Positions 47,501 through 60,377 of a DNA stretch of 64,000 bases are shown here, in pieces. A program made the translations under genes and the position numbers. The stretch covers positions 65,147,257-65,211,256 of the forward strand of contig NC_060060.1 of NCBI RefSeq assembly GCF_020283565.1, read 5' to 3'. The notes beneath the pieces were generated by a model, which saw only the letters and a list, made by a program, of their open reading frames with translations, made no database searches and was not told the DNA's origin. This DNA is from Trifolium pratense (Eukaryota > Streptophyta > Magnoliopsida > Fabales > Fabaceae). Each line of letters opens with the position of its first letter. Position 1 is the stretch's first letter.

Positions 47501-50500
47501 TTCAAAGTTATACATAATCTTCACAAACATAATGCTACTAAATCATTAGACTAAAAGTAATTACAAAGTTATACTAATCTGAGACTAACTATAATAGTGA
47601 GCAAAACAGACCTCCACCGCCAACAACGACGGGCAACACAGCCGGAATCACGTCATTTTGCAAAGCAGCACCATTTTCGACAGCTGCGGCAGCACCATTC
47701 AAAGTTATACATAATCTTCATAAACATAATGCTACTAAATCATTAGACTAAAACTAATTACAAAGTTATACTAATCTGGGACTAACTATAATAGTGAGCA
47801 AAACAGACCTCCACCGCCAACAATGACGGGCAACACAGTCGAAATCACGCCATTTTGCACAGCAGCACAATTTTCGACAGCTGCAGCAGCACCATTCAAA
47901 GTTATACATAATCTTCACAAACATAATGCTACTAAATCATTAGACTAAAAGTAATTACAAAGTTATACTAACCTGGGACTAACTATAATAGTGAGCAAAA
48001 CAGACCTCCACCGCCAACAACGACGGGCAACACAGCCGGAATCACGCCATTTTGCACAACAGCACCATTTTCGACAACTGCAGCAGCACCATTCAAAGTT
48101 ATACATAATCTTCACAAACATAATGCTACTAAATCATTAGACTAAAAGTAATTACAAAGTTATACTAATCTGAGACTAACTATAATAGTGAGCAAAACAG
48201 ACCTCCACCGCCAACAACTACGGGAACACAGCCGAAATCACGCCATTTTGCACAGCTGCACCATTTTCGACAGCTGCAGCAGCACCATTGAAAGTTATAG
48301 ACAATCTTCACAAACATAATGCTACTAAATCATTAGACTAAAAGTAATTACAAAGTTATACTAATATGGGACTAACTATAATAGTGAGCAAAACAGACCT
48401 CCACCGCCAACAACGACGGGCAACACAGCCGGAATCACGCCATTTTGCACAACCGCACCATTTTCGACAACTGCGGCAGCACCATTCAAAGTTATACATA
48501 ATCTTCACAAACATAATGCTACTAAATCATTAGACTAAAAGTTATTACAAAGTTATACTAATATGGGACTAACTATAATAGTGAGCAAAACAGACCTCCA
48601 CCGCCAACAACGACGGGCAACACAGCCGAAATCACGTCATTTTGCACAGCAGCACCATTTTCGACAACTGCGGCAGCACCATTCAAAGTTATACATAATC
48701 TTCACAAACATAATGCTACTAAATCATTAGATTAAAAGTAATTACAAAGTTATACTAATCTGGGACTAACTATAATAGTGAGCAAAACAGACCTCCACCG
48801 CCAACAACGACGGGCAACACAGCCGAAATCACGCAATTTTGCACAGCAGCACAATTTTCGACAGCTGCAGCAGCACCATTCAAAGTTATACATAATCTTC
48901 ATAAACATAATACTACTAAATCATTAGACTAAAAGTAGTTACAAAGTTATACTAATCTGGGACTAACTATAATAGTGAGCAAAACAGACCTCCACCGCCA
49001 ACAACGACGGGCAACACAGCCGGAATCACGCCATATTGCACAGCAGCACCATTTTCGACGGCTGCAGCAGCACCATTGAAAGTTATAGATAATCTTCACA
49101 AACATAATGCTACTAAATCATTAGACTAAAAGTAATTACAAAGTTATACTAATCTGGGACCAACTATAATAGTGAGCAAAACAGACCTCCACCGCCAACA
49201 ACGACGGGCAACACAGCCGGAATCACGCCATTTTGCACAACAGCACCATTTTCGACAACTGCAGCAGCACCATTCAAAGTTATACATAATCTTCACAAAC
49301 ATAATGCTACTAAATCATTAGACTAAAAGTAATTACAAAGTTATACTAATCTGGGACTAACTATAATAGTGAGCAAAACAGACCTCCACCGCCAACAACG
49401 ACGGGCAACACAGCCGGAATCACGCCATTTTGCACAGCAGCACCATTTTCGACAGCTGCGGCAGCACCATTCAAAGTTATACATAATCTTTACAAACATA
49501 ATGCTACTAAATCATTAGACTAAAAGTTATTACAAAGTTATACTAATATGGGACTAACTATAATAGTGAGCAAAACAGACCTCCACCGCCAACAACTACG
49601 GGAACACAGCCGATATCACGCCATTTTGCACAGCTGCACCATTTTCGACAGCTGCAGCAGCACCATTGAAAGTTATAGATAATCTTCACAAACATAATGC
49701 TACTAAATCATTAGACTAAAAGTAATTACAAAGTTATACTAATATGGGAATAACTATAATAGTGAGCAAAACAGACCTCCACCGCCAACAACGACGGGCA
49801 ACACAGCCGGAATCACGCCATTTTGCACAGCAGCACCATTTTCGACAGCTGCGGCAGCACCATTCAAAGTTATACATAATCTTTACAAACATAATGCTAC
49901 TAAATCATTAGACTAAAAGTTATTACAAAGTTATACTAATATGGGACTAACTATAATAGTGAGCAAAACAGACCTCCACCGCCAACAACGACGGGCAACA
50001 CAGCCGAAATCACGTCATTTTGCACAGCAGCACCATTTTCGACAACTGCGGCAGCACCATTCAAAGTTATACATAATCTTCACAAACATAATGCTACTAA
50101 ATCATTAGATTAAAAGTAATTACAAAGTTATACTAATCTGGGACTAACTATAATAGTGAGCAAAACAGACCTCCACCGCCAACAACGACGGGCAACACAG
50201 CCGAAATCACGCAATTTTGCACAGCAGCACAATTTTCGACAGCTGCAGCAGCACCATTCAAAGTTATACATAATCTTCATAAACATAATACTACTAAATC
50301 ATTAGACTAAAAGTAGTTACAAAGTTATACTAATCTGGGACTAACTATAATAGTGAGCAAAACAGACCTCCACCGCCAACAACGACGGGCAACACAGCCG
50401 GAATCACGCCATATTGCACAGCAGCACCATTTTCGACGGCTGCAGCAGCACCATTGAAAGTTATAGATAATCTTCACAAACATAATGCTACTAAATCATT

Positions 50501-52249
50501 AGACTAAAAGTAATTACAAAGTTATACTAATCTGGGACCAACTATAATAGTGAGCAAAACAGACCTCCACCGCCAACAACGACGGGCAACACAGCCGGAA
50601 TCACGCCATTTTGCACAACAGCACCATTTTCGACAACTGCAGCAGCACCATTCAAAGTTATACATAATCTTCACAAACATAATGCTACTAAATCATTAGA
50701 CTAAAAGTAATTACAAAGTTATACTAATCTGGGACTAACTATAATAGTGAGCAAAACAGACCTCCACCGCCAACAACGACGGGCAACACAGCCGGAATCA
50801 CGCCATTTTGCACAGCAGCACCATTTTCGACAGCTGCGGCAGCACCATTCAAAGTTATACATAATCTTTACAAACATAATGCTACTAAATCATTAGACTA
50901 AAAGTTATTACAAAGTTATACTAATATGGGACTAACTATAATAGTGAGCAAAACAGACCTCCACCGCCAACAACGACGGGCAACACAGCCGAAATCACGT
51001 CATTTTGCACAGCAGCACCATTTTCGACAACTGCGGCAGCACCATTCAAAGTTATACATAATCTTCACAAACATAATGCTACTAAATCATTAGACTAAAA
51101 GTAATTACAAAGTTATACTAATCTGGGACTAACTATAATAGTGAGCAAAACAGACCTCCACCGCCAACAACGACGGGCAACACAGCCGAAATCACGCAAT
51201 TTTGCACAGCAGCACAATTTTCGACAGCTGCAGCAGCACCATTCAAAGTTATACATAATCTTCATAAACATAATACTACTAAATCATTAGACTAAAAGTA
51301 GTTACAAAGTTATACTAATCTGGGACTAACTATAATAGTGAGCAAAACAGACCTCCACCGCCAACAACGACGGGCAACACAGCCGGAATCACGCCATATT
51401 GCACAGCAGCACCATTTTCGACGGCTGCAGCAGCACCATTGAAAGTTATAGATAATCTTCACAAACATAATGCTACTAAATCATTAGACTAAAAGTAATT
51501 ACAAAGTTATACTAATCTGGGACCAACTATAATAGTGAGCAAAACAGACCTCCACCGCCAACAACGACGGGCAACACAGCCGGAATCACGCCATTTTGCA
51601 CAACAGCACCATTTTCGACAACTGCAGCAGCACCATTCAAAGTTATACATAATCTTCACAAACATAATGCTATTAAATCATTAGACTAAAAGTAATTACA
51701 AAGTTATACTAATCTGGGACTAACTATAATAGTGAGCAAAACAGAGCTCCACCGCCAACAACGACGGGCAACACAGCCGAAATCACGCCATTTTGCACAG
51801 CAGCACCATTTTCGACAGCTGCTGCAGCACCATTCAAAGTTATACATAATCTTCACAAACATAATGCTACAAAATCATTAGACTAAAAGTAATTACAAAG
51901 TTATACTAATCTTGGACTAACTATAATAGTGAGCAAAACAGACCTCCACCGCCAACAACGACGGACAACACAGCCGGAATCACGCCATTTTGCAAAGCAG
52001 CACCATTTTCGACAGCTGCAGCAGCACCATTCAAAGTTATACATAATCTTCACAAACATAATGCTACTAAATCATTAGACTAAAAGTAATTACAAAGTTA
52101 TACTAACCTGGGACTAACTATAATAGTGAGCAAAACAGACCTCCACCGCCAACAACGACGGGCAACACAGCCGGAATCACGCCATTTTGCACAACAGCAC
52201 CATTTTCGACAACTGCAGCAGCACCATTCAAAGTTATACATAATCTTGA
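44586..52249. repeat. 197-bp satellite array, part 1 (about 39 units)
   Basis: The phrase CTCCACCGCCAACAACGACG recurs with exact 197-bp spacing: for example CTCC's T is at 44691, 44888, 45085 and 45282. Each unit has a GC-rich block of about 100 bp (CCGCCAACAACGACGGGCAA to GCAGCAGCACCATTC) and an AT-rich block of about 97 bp (AAAGTTATACATAATCTTCA to AATAGTGAGCAAAACA). One unit near 46109 lacks 42 bp, one near 47480 has 4 extra bases, and a variant type (ACTACGGGAACACAGC) lacks one base. Neighbouring units are not the most similar, so higher-order structure exists. No gene is present inside. Confidence 0.96.
48794..51157. repeat. Higher-order repeat of five 197-bp units (about 985 bp)
   Basis: A diagnostic unit (call it A: CGCAATTTTGCACAGCAGCAC with CATAATACTAC and AAAAGTAGTTAC) occurs with its CTCC T at 48794, 50172, 51157 and, past the inserted element, 61057. 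It is always followed by B (CCATATTGCACAGC, GACGGCTGC, GAAAGTTATAGATAATC), C (GGGACCAACTATAA, CACAACAGCACC), usually D (ATCTTTACAAAC, AAAAGTTATTAC) and E (CCGAAATCACGTCATTTTGC). Spacing from 50172 to 51157 is exactly 985 = 5 x 197. Spacing from 48794 to 50172 is 1378, seven units less the one-base deletion of the variant unit. Confidence 0.85.
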
Positions 52250-54708
52250 TGTAACACCCAAACCCTTTATTTAATTAACTCTGCCTTTATAAAATCTTTT
52301 TCGAAAATACGCAGCGGAAAAATTGAAAATCTGATTTATAAAGCGCTGGTTTGAATATCACAAACTTCATTCAAAGATAATACTAATACATTTATCTAGT
52401 AAAATATTCGAATGAACTAAAAACAAAACCTCGCATCGGACGATGCATTATTAGTTATACAAAACGGATACTTTTCGAATGAAAGCTTAAGACCAACAGA
52501 GTATACTAAGAGGACTACATGTATATACATATAAAAACCCCTTTTTCCCGTGTCTCAATCAGAGCAGAGCTTCACCATTGCACTCGGACGAGGCTAACAC
52601 ATAACCTGTCAACCTGGACCCCCAAAGGTCCAGCAATTAACACAAAGCAGAGAGTTAGAAAACATAAACATAAATATAAGTGTGAGTAGTATACTACACA
52701 CTTCACACACTATCATACATTTCTAACTCACGCACATACATCGTCAAATACGATTACCAATTAATCATTCATTTACAAACACACCAATCATATAGTTTCA
52801 CGTCTTCTCGGACACTACTAAAGTGTTCATTTTATAGTCATGACGGACTCTACACTTGTTCATTTTATAGTCATGACGGACTCTGCTCATATACCAAGAC
52901 ATGGCAACAATCACAATATTCAACAATTAGTAAATACCAAAGCTTAACACATACGGAAAACACATTACAATCCAATCAGATAATGTCACATAACAATTAT
53001 CAAATACATGTGCATTTACCCTAATGCATCTAATGCCAATTATCCAATGTCATGTCATCCCTAGACACGACTAATGCATGTGGTACCAATTGCCTTTTAC
53101 CCCTCATGGATAAGTTAAACAGTTTTACATCTTGCCGGATTGTTCGGAACTTACCAAACCTTCATATCCCTCATGGATAAGTTAAACAGTTTTATATCCT
53201 GCTGGATAGCAGCTCTAGATCTTATGGATTCATCTAATCCGATCCTCGGCTTCCTTATGGACTCAAAAATCCATTTAAATCTATTGGAACCCAAGTTTCC
53301 AATTTCAACATATATATACATGAATGCATGTATGTTTGCACATATCATCAATATGATATTTCTAGCTCGAAGCTACTCATTATGAATGCGGAAACACAAT
53401 TCCAACATCTAACACATTAGGATAACACAATATCCTATCACTCAAATCATAATTATTCACATGATAATTATCTGCATAACCATTTTTATACACATAGAGT
53501 TTCATTTACACTTATGTCATAAAACACACATCATTTCCTTAACATTGCAAATCAATGCTAAAACATCACATTGCTCACTTTAAGCTACAACTTATTGCAT
53601 ACACGTTTATCAATCATATAACGATTAACAATAAGCATTAACAGTATCAACATGTATCAACAATCATGTAAGAATACTCTTAAACCATGTTACAAGTGCC
53701 AAATCACACTTACAAACATTAACAAAAGTTGCAGGTTCAGTACTGTTCGCTGAGCGAATCCAAAGCGAACAGGTAGCGAACTCATTCGCTAAGCGAATCT
53801 CAATTCGCTGTAGCGAACCACATCAGAGGATTACAGGCACATGGCGAACAGGTAGCGAACTCGTAGCGAACTCATTCGCTGCAGCGAACTCCTATTCGCT
53901 AAGCGAACAACACCAGAAAGAAAATCTGTTCTTGAGTTATCTAAGGCGGTTTAACATGAAATCCACTCAAAAATTCATCCAAACATGTTATAAATTCGTA
54001 TAAACAGCCATTCCAAACATATATGGTATCAAGGAACATTAATCATCCCTTCTAAACATCCAAATACATCAAACAATCAAAATCATGCCAATTTCTTGCA
54101 AAATAAGCAAAGTTGCATAAACATGCAAATCAATGATCAAACATCTACATATTCCCATTTTCAACTCCCCAAAGTTGTTTACCTCATCTACCATGAGTTC
54201 ACTACACATGTTAGGATCAAAAGAATCCATTTTCCATTAAGGAAATCACCCACAAAACCCACAAGAAAATAGAGTGGAAAGAGTTTGGGAATGGAGGAAT
54301 CGACATCCTCCCCTCTTTCGAATCACTCACGAATATGTAATCTAACTCTCGTACCTTAGCTCGACGAATCCACAAGCTTGCTCTTCTCTTTCTCTCCCAC
54401 GAGCTCCTCTCTTCCTCATGAGCTCCTTGCCCTAGCTAAGCTCTTGAACTTCTCATGGATTGTAACTTATGAGACTATTCACCCAAACTTATGCTACTTA
54501 TAGAGCTCCCATTGTTCTCATGGATCCAAGCCCACTTGGCTTAGGCCCAATGCCTATCCCACGCCCAAAGGCCCAAACAACATAACTTCTCGCTCATTAA
54601 CTTACGTTCTCGCTAAATGATTATTCGCCGCTTAATAATTTAATTATAAATCACGCCCTCGCGTAATAAAATAATTAAATAACGAATACTAAATTTTGGG
54701 TCGTTACA
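52250..54708 (-). repeat. 3' LTR (left copy) of the LARD-like element
   Basis: 2459 bp. On the plus strand it begins TGTAACACCCAAACCC and ends GGGTCGTTACA. In element sense it therefore starts TGTAACGACCC. It contains a cluster of TTCGCT..AGCGAA palindromes at 53745-53908. The small frames inside (53140-53385 +, 53151-53351 -) recur identically in the other LTR and have no family features. Confidence 0.93.
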
Positions 54709-54710
54709 AC

Positions 54711-54724
54711 TCTACCCCCCTTAA
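54711..54724 (-). other. Polypurine tract of the LARD-like element
   Basis: On the minus strand AAGGGGGGTAGAGT directly precedes the left LTR (one or two bases apart). This is where plus-strand DNA synthesis would be primed, and it fixes the element's orientation. Confidence 0.8.
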
Positions 54725-57700
54725 AAGATTTTCGCCCTCGAAAATTACCCGACTAAAACACAACTCCGGATAAACTCCCTCATCCGACTTTCTAATTCCC
54801 AACTTGCATTCTAACCAACGGGTTTTCTTAGTCATAATACCTTAACCGATACGGTCTCTCACACAAACTCCGATTCAAAATCACACTTCTTCCGAATTCG
54901 TACCGACAAAACATACAAACTCCAAACCAAACCAAGTTTGACAAAATCAGTCAATCCCAATCGACACAATCTCGTCTACTCATCAACAATAGATCAAGGA
55001 CAGCTAATCCCTTGATTTGTCGATAGATAGTCAACAATCGTGATGATGGCATAAACCATTCTCATCAAACTACTTAAAATTTTCTCTTTAACATCTTACG
55101 GTACTCGCAGCACCACTCCAAAACAAAACCACTTAACCCAAAATACTCCGAAAGACCCTTCCGTTGCATACTTCACAACTTTTCAAATTCCATAAGTTCT
55201 TGACTGCGTCGAATCTCATTCCAACTATTCATCTGGTAGCACAACCTCTACACTCATTTGTTGTCCAACTTCTCAAAGTTCTGAACGCATTCCAAAAATA
55301 TATTATCTCCAACCGTCAAATTCTTTTCCTTCGCAATTCCCAAATCGTTGCGTCGAACCCCATCATAACTGTTTTATTTTCCAAACAATCTCTTATCCAA
55401 ATTTCTAGGTTCCTTAACACGACATTTCCAATGTCACTTTTCCGTCGAGGTACTTTTATCCAAAATATTTCATTTCCTTACCACATAGTATTACTATACT
55501 ACTCCAACATATACGATGTTCCCAACATCACTTAGTCTCCACCGACTTTTCCATTCCATAAATAATTTTCCAATTGCTACAAAACATCTCTGATACTTAC
55601 TTCAAGCATCACTTCTAAATTCTCAACACACATTTTCCAAACACAACCATCACTTATGTGTGAGATAGTCCTTTCCGCAAATTCTTACTTGACATAAGTC
55701 ACTTTCTTACGTCTCTCTAATACTCGTGCTCGACACGTTTCCAAAGGCTAACTTTCTTATCCCCAAACATCCAAAGGTAACACTTCGCACTTAGCTTCTC
55801 ATCAATCTCTAAGGTCTCATCCAATCTTAGACACTAGTTGCCTGATTATCGTCCAAATGGATTCATTTCCTCCCTCTATAAACTTCTTATGAGATCCTTC
55901 GATTTGTTATCCCACTTCCATCTTGGAATAACTCTACTACTTGTACAATCATATGCCACTTGATAACTTAAAAAGTTGGCTAATCTTATTATGATATCTT
56001 CATAACTTCATTCTCATTCCGTGGTTAACTAACACTAACGGTTTACAAGGCTCCAACTCTATTTCTAAGCTTCTCAAATCCTTCCAGGAAATGACTACTC
56101 GGTTCAAACATACTCAACCTTTGTAAATCCTTCCTAGGCTCTCCTTGATCACCTAGTAATTCTGTATTCAAATCTCAGCTACTATCAAGAGTTGATTTCC
56201 AAACAACCATGATCTCCGTCTTGTTGATTCCCACACAACTCTCATCAGATTCCTCTGAAAACTTTTCATCAACAAAGCTTCCATCTTTATCACTCTTCCT
56301 CCTCTTTGAGGATGAACCAACAAGTGAAAGACAACCAAACAATGGAACATTCTTGCTACGAGTTCCGCTAGAAACACCAACAGTCTCACTTATTGTAATC
56401 GGGTTTTCAGTTCCCTAACCACACCTTCAATCCTTGACATCAATCTCCCACTTAACTTAACCCTCAAGGTATCCACCATTCGCATACTCGTCGTATGATC
56501 ATCACTAGGTTTTCTTACCCTCGACGCACACGTCTTCTCCGTTTCCCAGCAACGGTTTTCACTTAACATTCAATCTGCTCCATCGTTCCCCAATGGCCAC
56601 ATTCTCCCTACGGCTAAACAACTTCATTCCGACTCACTCCGAAATGATCATCTGATACTTCCTCCAAAGTATTCTCCAAATAAGAATTCCACTTCGAACA
56701 ATGCTACTCAATCTTAAACAATCCACTTCAAGAACATCTCTATTCGTCCTTACTTCTCGCGTTCGAAACATCTTGGAGAGACAAAATCTTCTCCCCCACT
56801 TATCTCAAACCCACCTTTATACTTCCACTAGAACATCCGGTGCTCACACCTAACGGTTCTATCGTCTCTAAACATACTCTTCCTAAGAAGAAACTAGTAT
56901 CGACATCGTTTACACGCATGTCGCATACAAGGGACAAAACCTAACCCACGATACCTAAACACTAACACAAATTCATGCAAGCATTCAAGTAACCTATACT
57001 TCTCAAAGTTAGGAAATCAAAACAACACAAGAAAAATGAACATTGCATAGCAATAATTCATATTCACATTCATTCTAGTCCTAGCAAACACAAGAAGACA
57101 AGAATTTCACATCTAATCAACTTAGGACAAGACATCAACAAAATAAAATTCTTGTCTAGCTCCCTCGCTTAGCAAACGCTAGCGAGCTCCCGGCGAGACA
57201 AGTCAAAACATTCACAGGACTTAGCAAGACTTAGCGAGACTCAGCGAGGTTCATTCTTCGCCTAGCGAGCACATCCAAAAATCTGGGTGCTCTGCTACGG
57301 TTTTGAACTTACGCTCACTAAACTCTCGTTTTCTCGACTCACTAATCCACAAAATCCAAAACTTCAAGCATATAACATCATTATAAACTTGAAAGCACAA
57401 TTAGAATCATGCATCAACAATCACGACATAGAATTATGAGATCTTCATGTTTTTACTCATAAAACGCATAGCAATTCAAATGCCTAGTAATCATCTAGCA
57501 CATGTTATAAACAAACATATAACAACACATATTAGGATCTACTTACATCCTACTCCTTTCTCACTCTAGTGAAAAATTCATTTTCACTTACTCAAAAGGA
57601 ATTAATCTTATATTCTCAACAAAATCTTCATCACATGCAGTTTTACATCATGCTGGATCATCAACTATTAGCAATAAGCATCTACAAACCAAAAGTTCAA

Positions 57701-57898
57701 ACCACACAAATTTTCAAAACTTTAAGCATAAAAATACTCAACCACTACTTGACTTGATATCTTATAACAATGATAAGTATCAATCGCATCAAGTACACAC
57801 AACAAGAAAAGACAGACACAACTGGCACACACGCTCACTCGATCTGACTGCACAGACCGGCTCTGATTGACACATAACCTCACAGTCCGAAGACAACT
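54725..57898 (-). other. Internal domain of the LARD-like element, non-coding
   Basis: About 3.2 kb without retroviral-type domains. On the minus strand there are short protein-like runs broken by frame changes, for example around 56450-56420 (..VKLSGRLMSRIEGVVRELK) and 56390-56215 in another frame (..SSSKRRKSDKDGSFVDEKF..). These suggest a decayed ancestral frame or a captured gene piece, but I cannot name it. The 123-codon plus-strand frame at 55164-55535 is antisense to transcription and looks like chance. A short patch of TTAGCGAGACTCAGCGAGG-type repeats lies at 57165-57265. Confidence 0.6.
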
Positions 57899-57910
57899 GC
57901 TCTGATACCA
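57899..57910 (-). other. Primer binding site (initiator tRNA-Met)
   Basis: On the minus strand TGGTATCAGAGC starts three bases (AAG) after the right LTR. It is complementary to the 3' end of plant initiator tRNA-Met, the commonest primer of plant LTR retrotransposons. Confidence 0.92.
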
Positions 57911-57913
57911 CTT

Positions 57914-60372
57914 TGTAACACCCAAACCCTTTATTTAATTAACTCTGCCTTTATAAAATCTTTTTCGAAAATACGCAGCGGAAAAATTGAAAATCTGATT
58001 TATAAAGCGCTGGTTTGAATATCACAAACTTCATTCAAAGATAATACTAATACATTTATCTAGTAAAATATTCGAATGAACTAAAAACAAAACCTCGCAT
58101 CGGACGATGCATTATTAGTTATACAAAACGGATACTTTTCGAATGAAAGCTTAAGACCAACAGAGTATACTAAGAGGACTACATGTATATACATATAAAA
58201 ACCCCTTTTTCCCGTGTCTCAATCAGAGCAGAGCTTCACCATTGCACTCGGACGAGGCTAACACATAACCTGTCAACCTGGACCCCCAAAGGTCCAGCAA
58301 TTAACACAAAGCAGAGAGTTAGAAAACATAAACATAAATATAAGTGTGAGTAGTATACTACACACTTCACACACTATCATACATTTCTAACTCACGCACA
58401 TACATCGTCAAATACGATTACCAATTAATCATTCATTTACAAACACACCAATCATATAGTTTCACGTCTTCTCGGACACTACTAAAGTGTTCATTTTATA
58501 GTCATGACGGACTCTACACTTGTTCATTTTATAGTCATGACGGACTCTGCTCATATACCAAGACATGGCAACAATCACAATATTCAACAATTAGTAAATA
58601 CCAAAGCTTAACACATACGGAAAACACATTACAATCCAATCAGATAATGTCACATAACAATTATCAAATACATGTGCATTTACCCTAATGCATCTAATGC
58701 CAATTATCCAATGTCATGTCATCCCTAGACACGACTAATGCATGTGGTACCAATTGCCTTTTACCCCTCATGGATAAGTTAAACAGTTTTACATCTTGCC
58801 GGATTGTTCGGAACTTACCAAACCTTCATATCCCTCATGGATAAGTTAAACAGTTTTATATCCTGCTGGATAGCAGCTCTAGATCTTATGGATTCATCTA
58901 ATCCGATCCTCGGCTTCCTTATGGACTCAAAAATCCATTTAAATCTATTGGAACCCAAGTTTCCAATTTCAACATATATATACATGAATGCATGTATGTT
59001 TGCACATATCATCAATATGATATTTCTAGCTCGAAGCTACTCATTATGAATGCGGAAACACAATTCCAACATCTAACACATTAGGATAACACAATATCCT
59101 ATCACTCAAATCATAATTATTCACATGATAATTATCTGCATAACCATTTTTATACACATAGAGTTTCATTTACACTTATGTCATAAAACACACATCATTT
59201 CCTTAACATTGCAAATCAATGCTAAAACATCACATTGCTCACTTTAAGCTACAACTTATTGCATACACGTTTATCAATCATATAACGATTAACAATAAGC
59301 ATTAACAGTATCAACATGTATCAACAATCATGTAAGAATACTCTTAAACCATGTTACAAGTGCCAAATCACACTTACAAACATTAACAAAAGTTGCAGGT
59401 TCAGTACTGTTCGCTGAGCGAATCCAAAGCGAACAGGTAGCGAACTCATTCGCTAAGCGAATCTCAATTCGCTGTAGCGAACCACATCAGAGGATTACAG
59501 GCACATGGCGAACAGGTAGCGAACTCGTAGCGAACTCATTCGCTGCAGCGAACTCCTATTCGCTAAGCGAACAACACCAGAAAGAAAATCTGTTCTTGAG
59601 TTATCTAAGGCGGTTTAACATGAAATCCACTCAAAAATTCATCCAAACATGTTATAAATTCGTATAAACAGCCATTCCAAACATATATGGTATCAAGGAA
59701 CATTAATCATCCCTTCTAAACATCCAAATACATCAAACAATCAAAATCATGCCAATTTCTTGCAAAATAAGCAAAGTTGCATAAACATGCAAATCAATGA
59801 TCAAACATCTACATATTCCCATTTTCAACTCCCCAAAGTTGTTTACCTCATCTACCATGAGTTCACTACACATGTTAGGATCAAAAGAATCCATTTTCCA
59901 TTAAGGAAATCACCCACAAAACCCACAAGAAAATAGAGTGGAAAGAGTTTGGGAATGGAGGAATCGACATCCTCCCCTCTTTCGAATCACTCACGAATAT
60001 GTAATCTAACTCTCGTACCTTAGCTCGACGAATCCACAAGCTTGCTCTTCTCTTTCTCTCCCACGAGCTCCTCTCTTCCTCATGAGCTCCTTGCCCTAGC
60101 TAAGCTCTTGAACTTCTCATGGATTGTAACTTATGAGACTATTCACCCAAACTTATGCTACTTATAGAGCTCCCATTGTTCTCATGGATCCAAGCCCACT
60201 TGGCTTAGGCCCAATGCCTATCCCACGCCCAAAGGCCCAAACAACATAACTTCTCGCTCATTAACTTACGTTCTCGCTAAATGATTATTCGCCGCTTAAT
60301 AATTTAATTATAAATCACGCCCTCGCGTAATAAAATAATTAAATAACGAATACTAAATTTTGGGTCGTTACA
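57914..60372 (-). repeat. 5' LTR (right copy) of the LARD-like element
   Basis: 2459 bp, offset exactly 5664 bp from the left copy with no indel, and identical at every segment compared. In element sense U3 starts at 60372. A TATA box candidate CTCTATAAG lies at 60161-60169, so transcription would start near 60130 and R/U5 would include the palindrome cluster at 59409-59572. An AATAAA on the minus strand at about 57929 lies near the U5 end. Confidence 0.93.
60161..60169 (-). promoter_or_regulatory. Candidate TATA box in the 5' LTR
   Basis: On the minus strand GAGCTCTATAAGTAGC, about 205 bp from the start of the LTR. It is the best TATA match in U3, but the start site is not proven. Confidence 0.45.
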
Positions 60373-60377
60373 CTTGA

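Larger units (their letters stand above)
52245..60377 (-). mobile_element. LARD-like non-autonomous LTR retrotransposon, 8.1 kb
   Basis: The element is 52250-60372 (8123 bp) with perfect 5-bp TSDs CTTGA at 52245-52249 and 60373-60377, inserted inside the satellite. Two LTRs of exactly 2459 bp (52250-54708 and 57914-60372) start TG and end CA. The primer site and polypurine tract show that it is transcribed on the minus strand. The 3205-bp internal domain (54709-57913) has no frame for gag, protease, RT, RNase H or integrase. Long LTRs plus a non-coding middle match the LARD concept: such elements depend on proteins of an autonomous partner. All stretches I compared between the two LTRs were identical, so the insertion is recent. 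Confidence 0.92.

Noticed and set aside
44586..52249. Array considered as CRISPR-like
   Set aside because: Whole 197-bp units are repeated with no unique spacers, in a plant nuclear context; it is a satellite.
53140..53385. 81-codon frame, duplicated at 58804-59049
   Set aside because: Identical copies exist only because both LTRs are identical; it runs antisense to the element and has no domain or signal.
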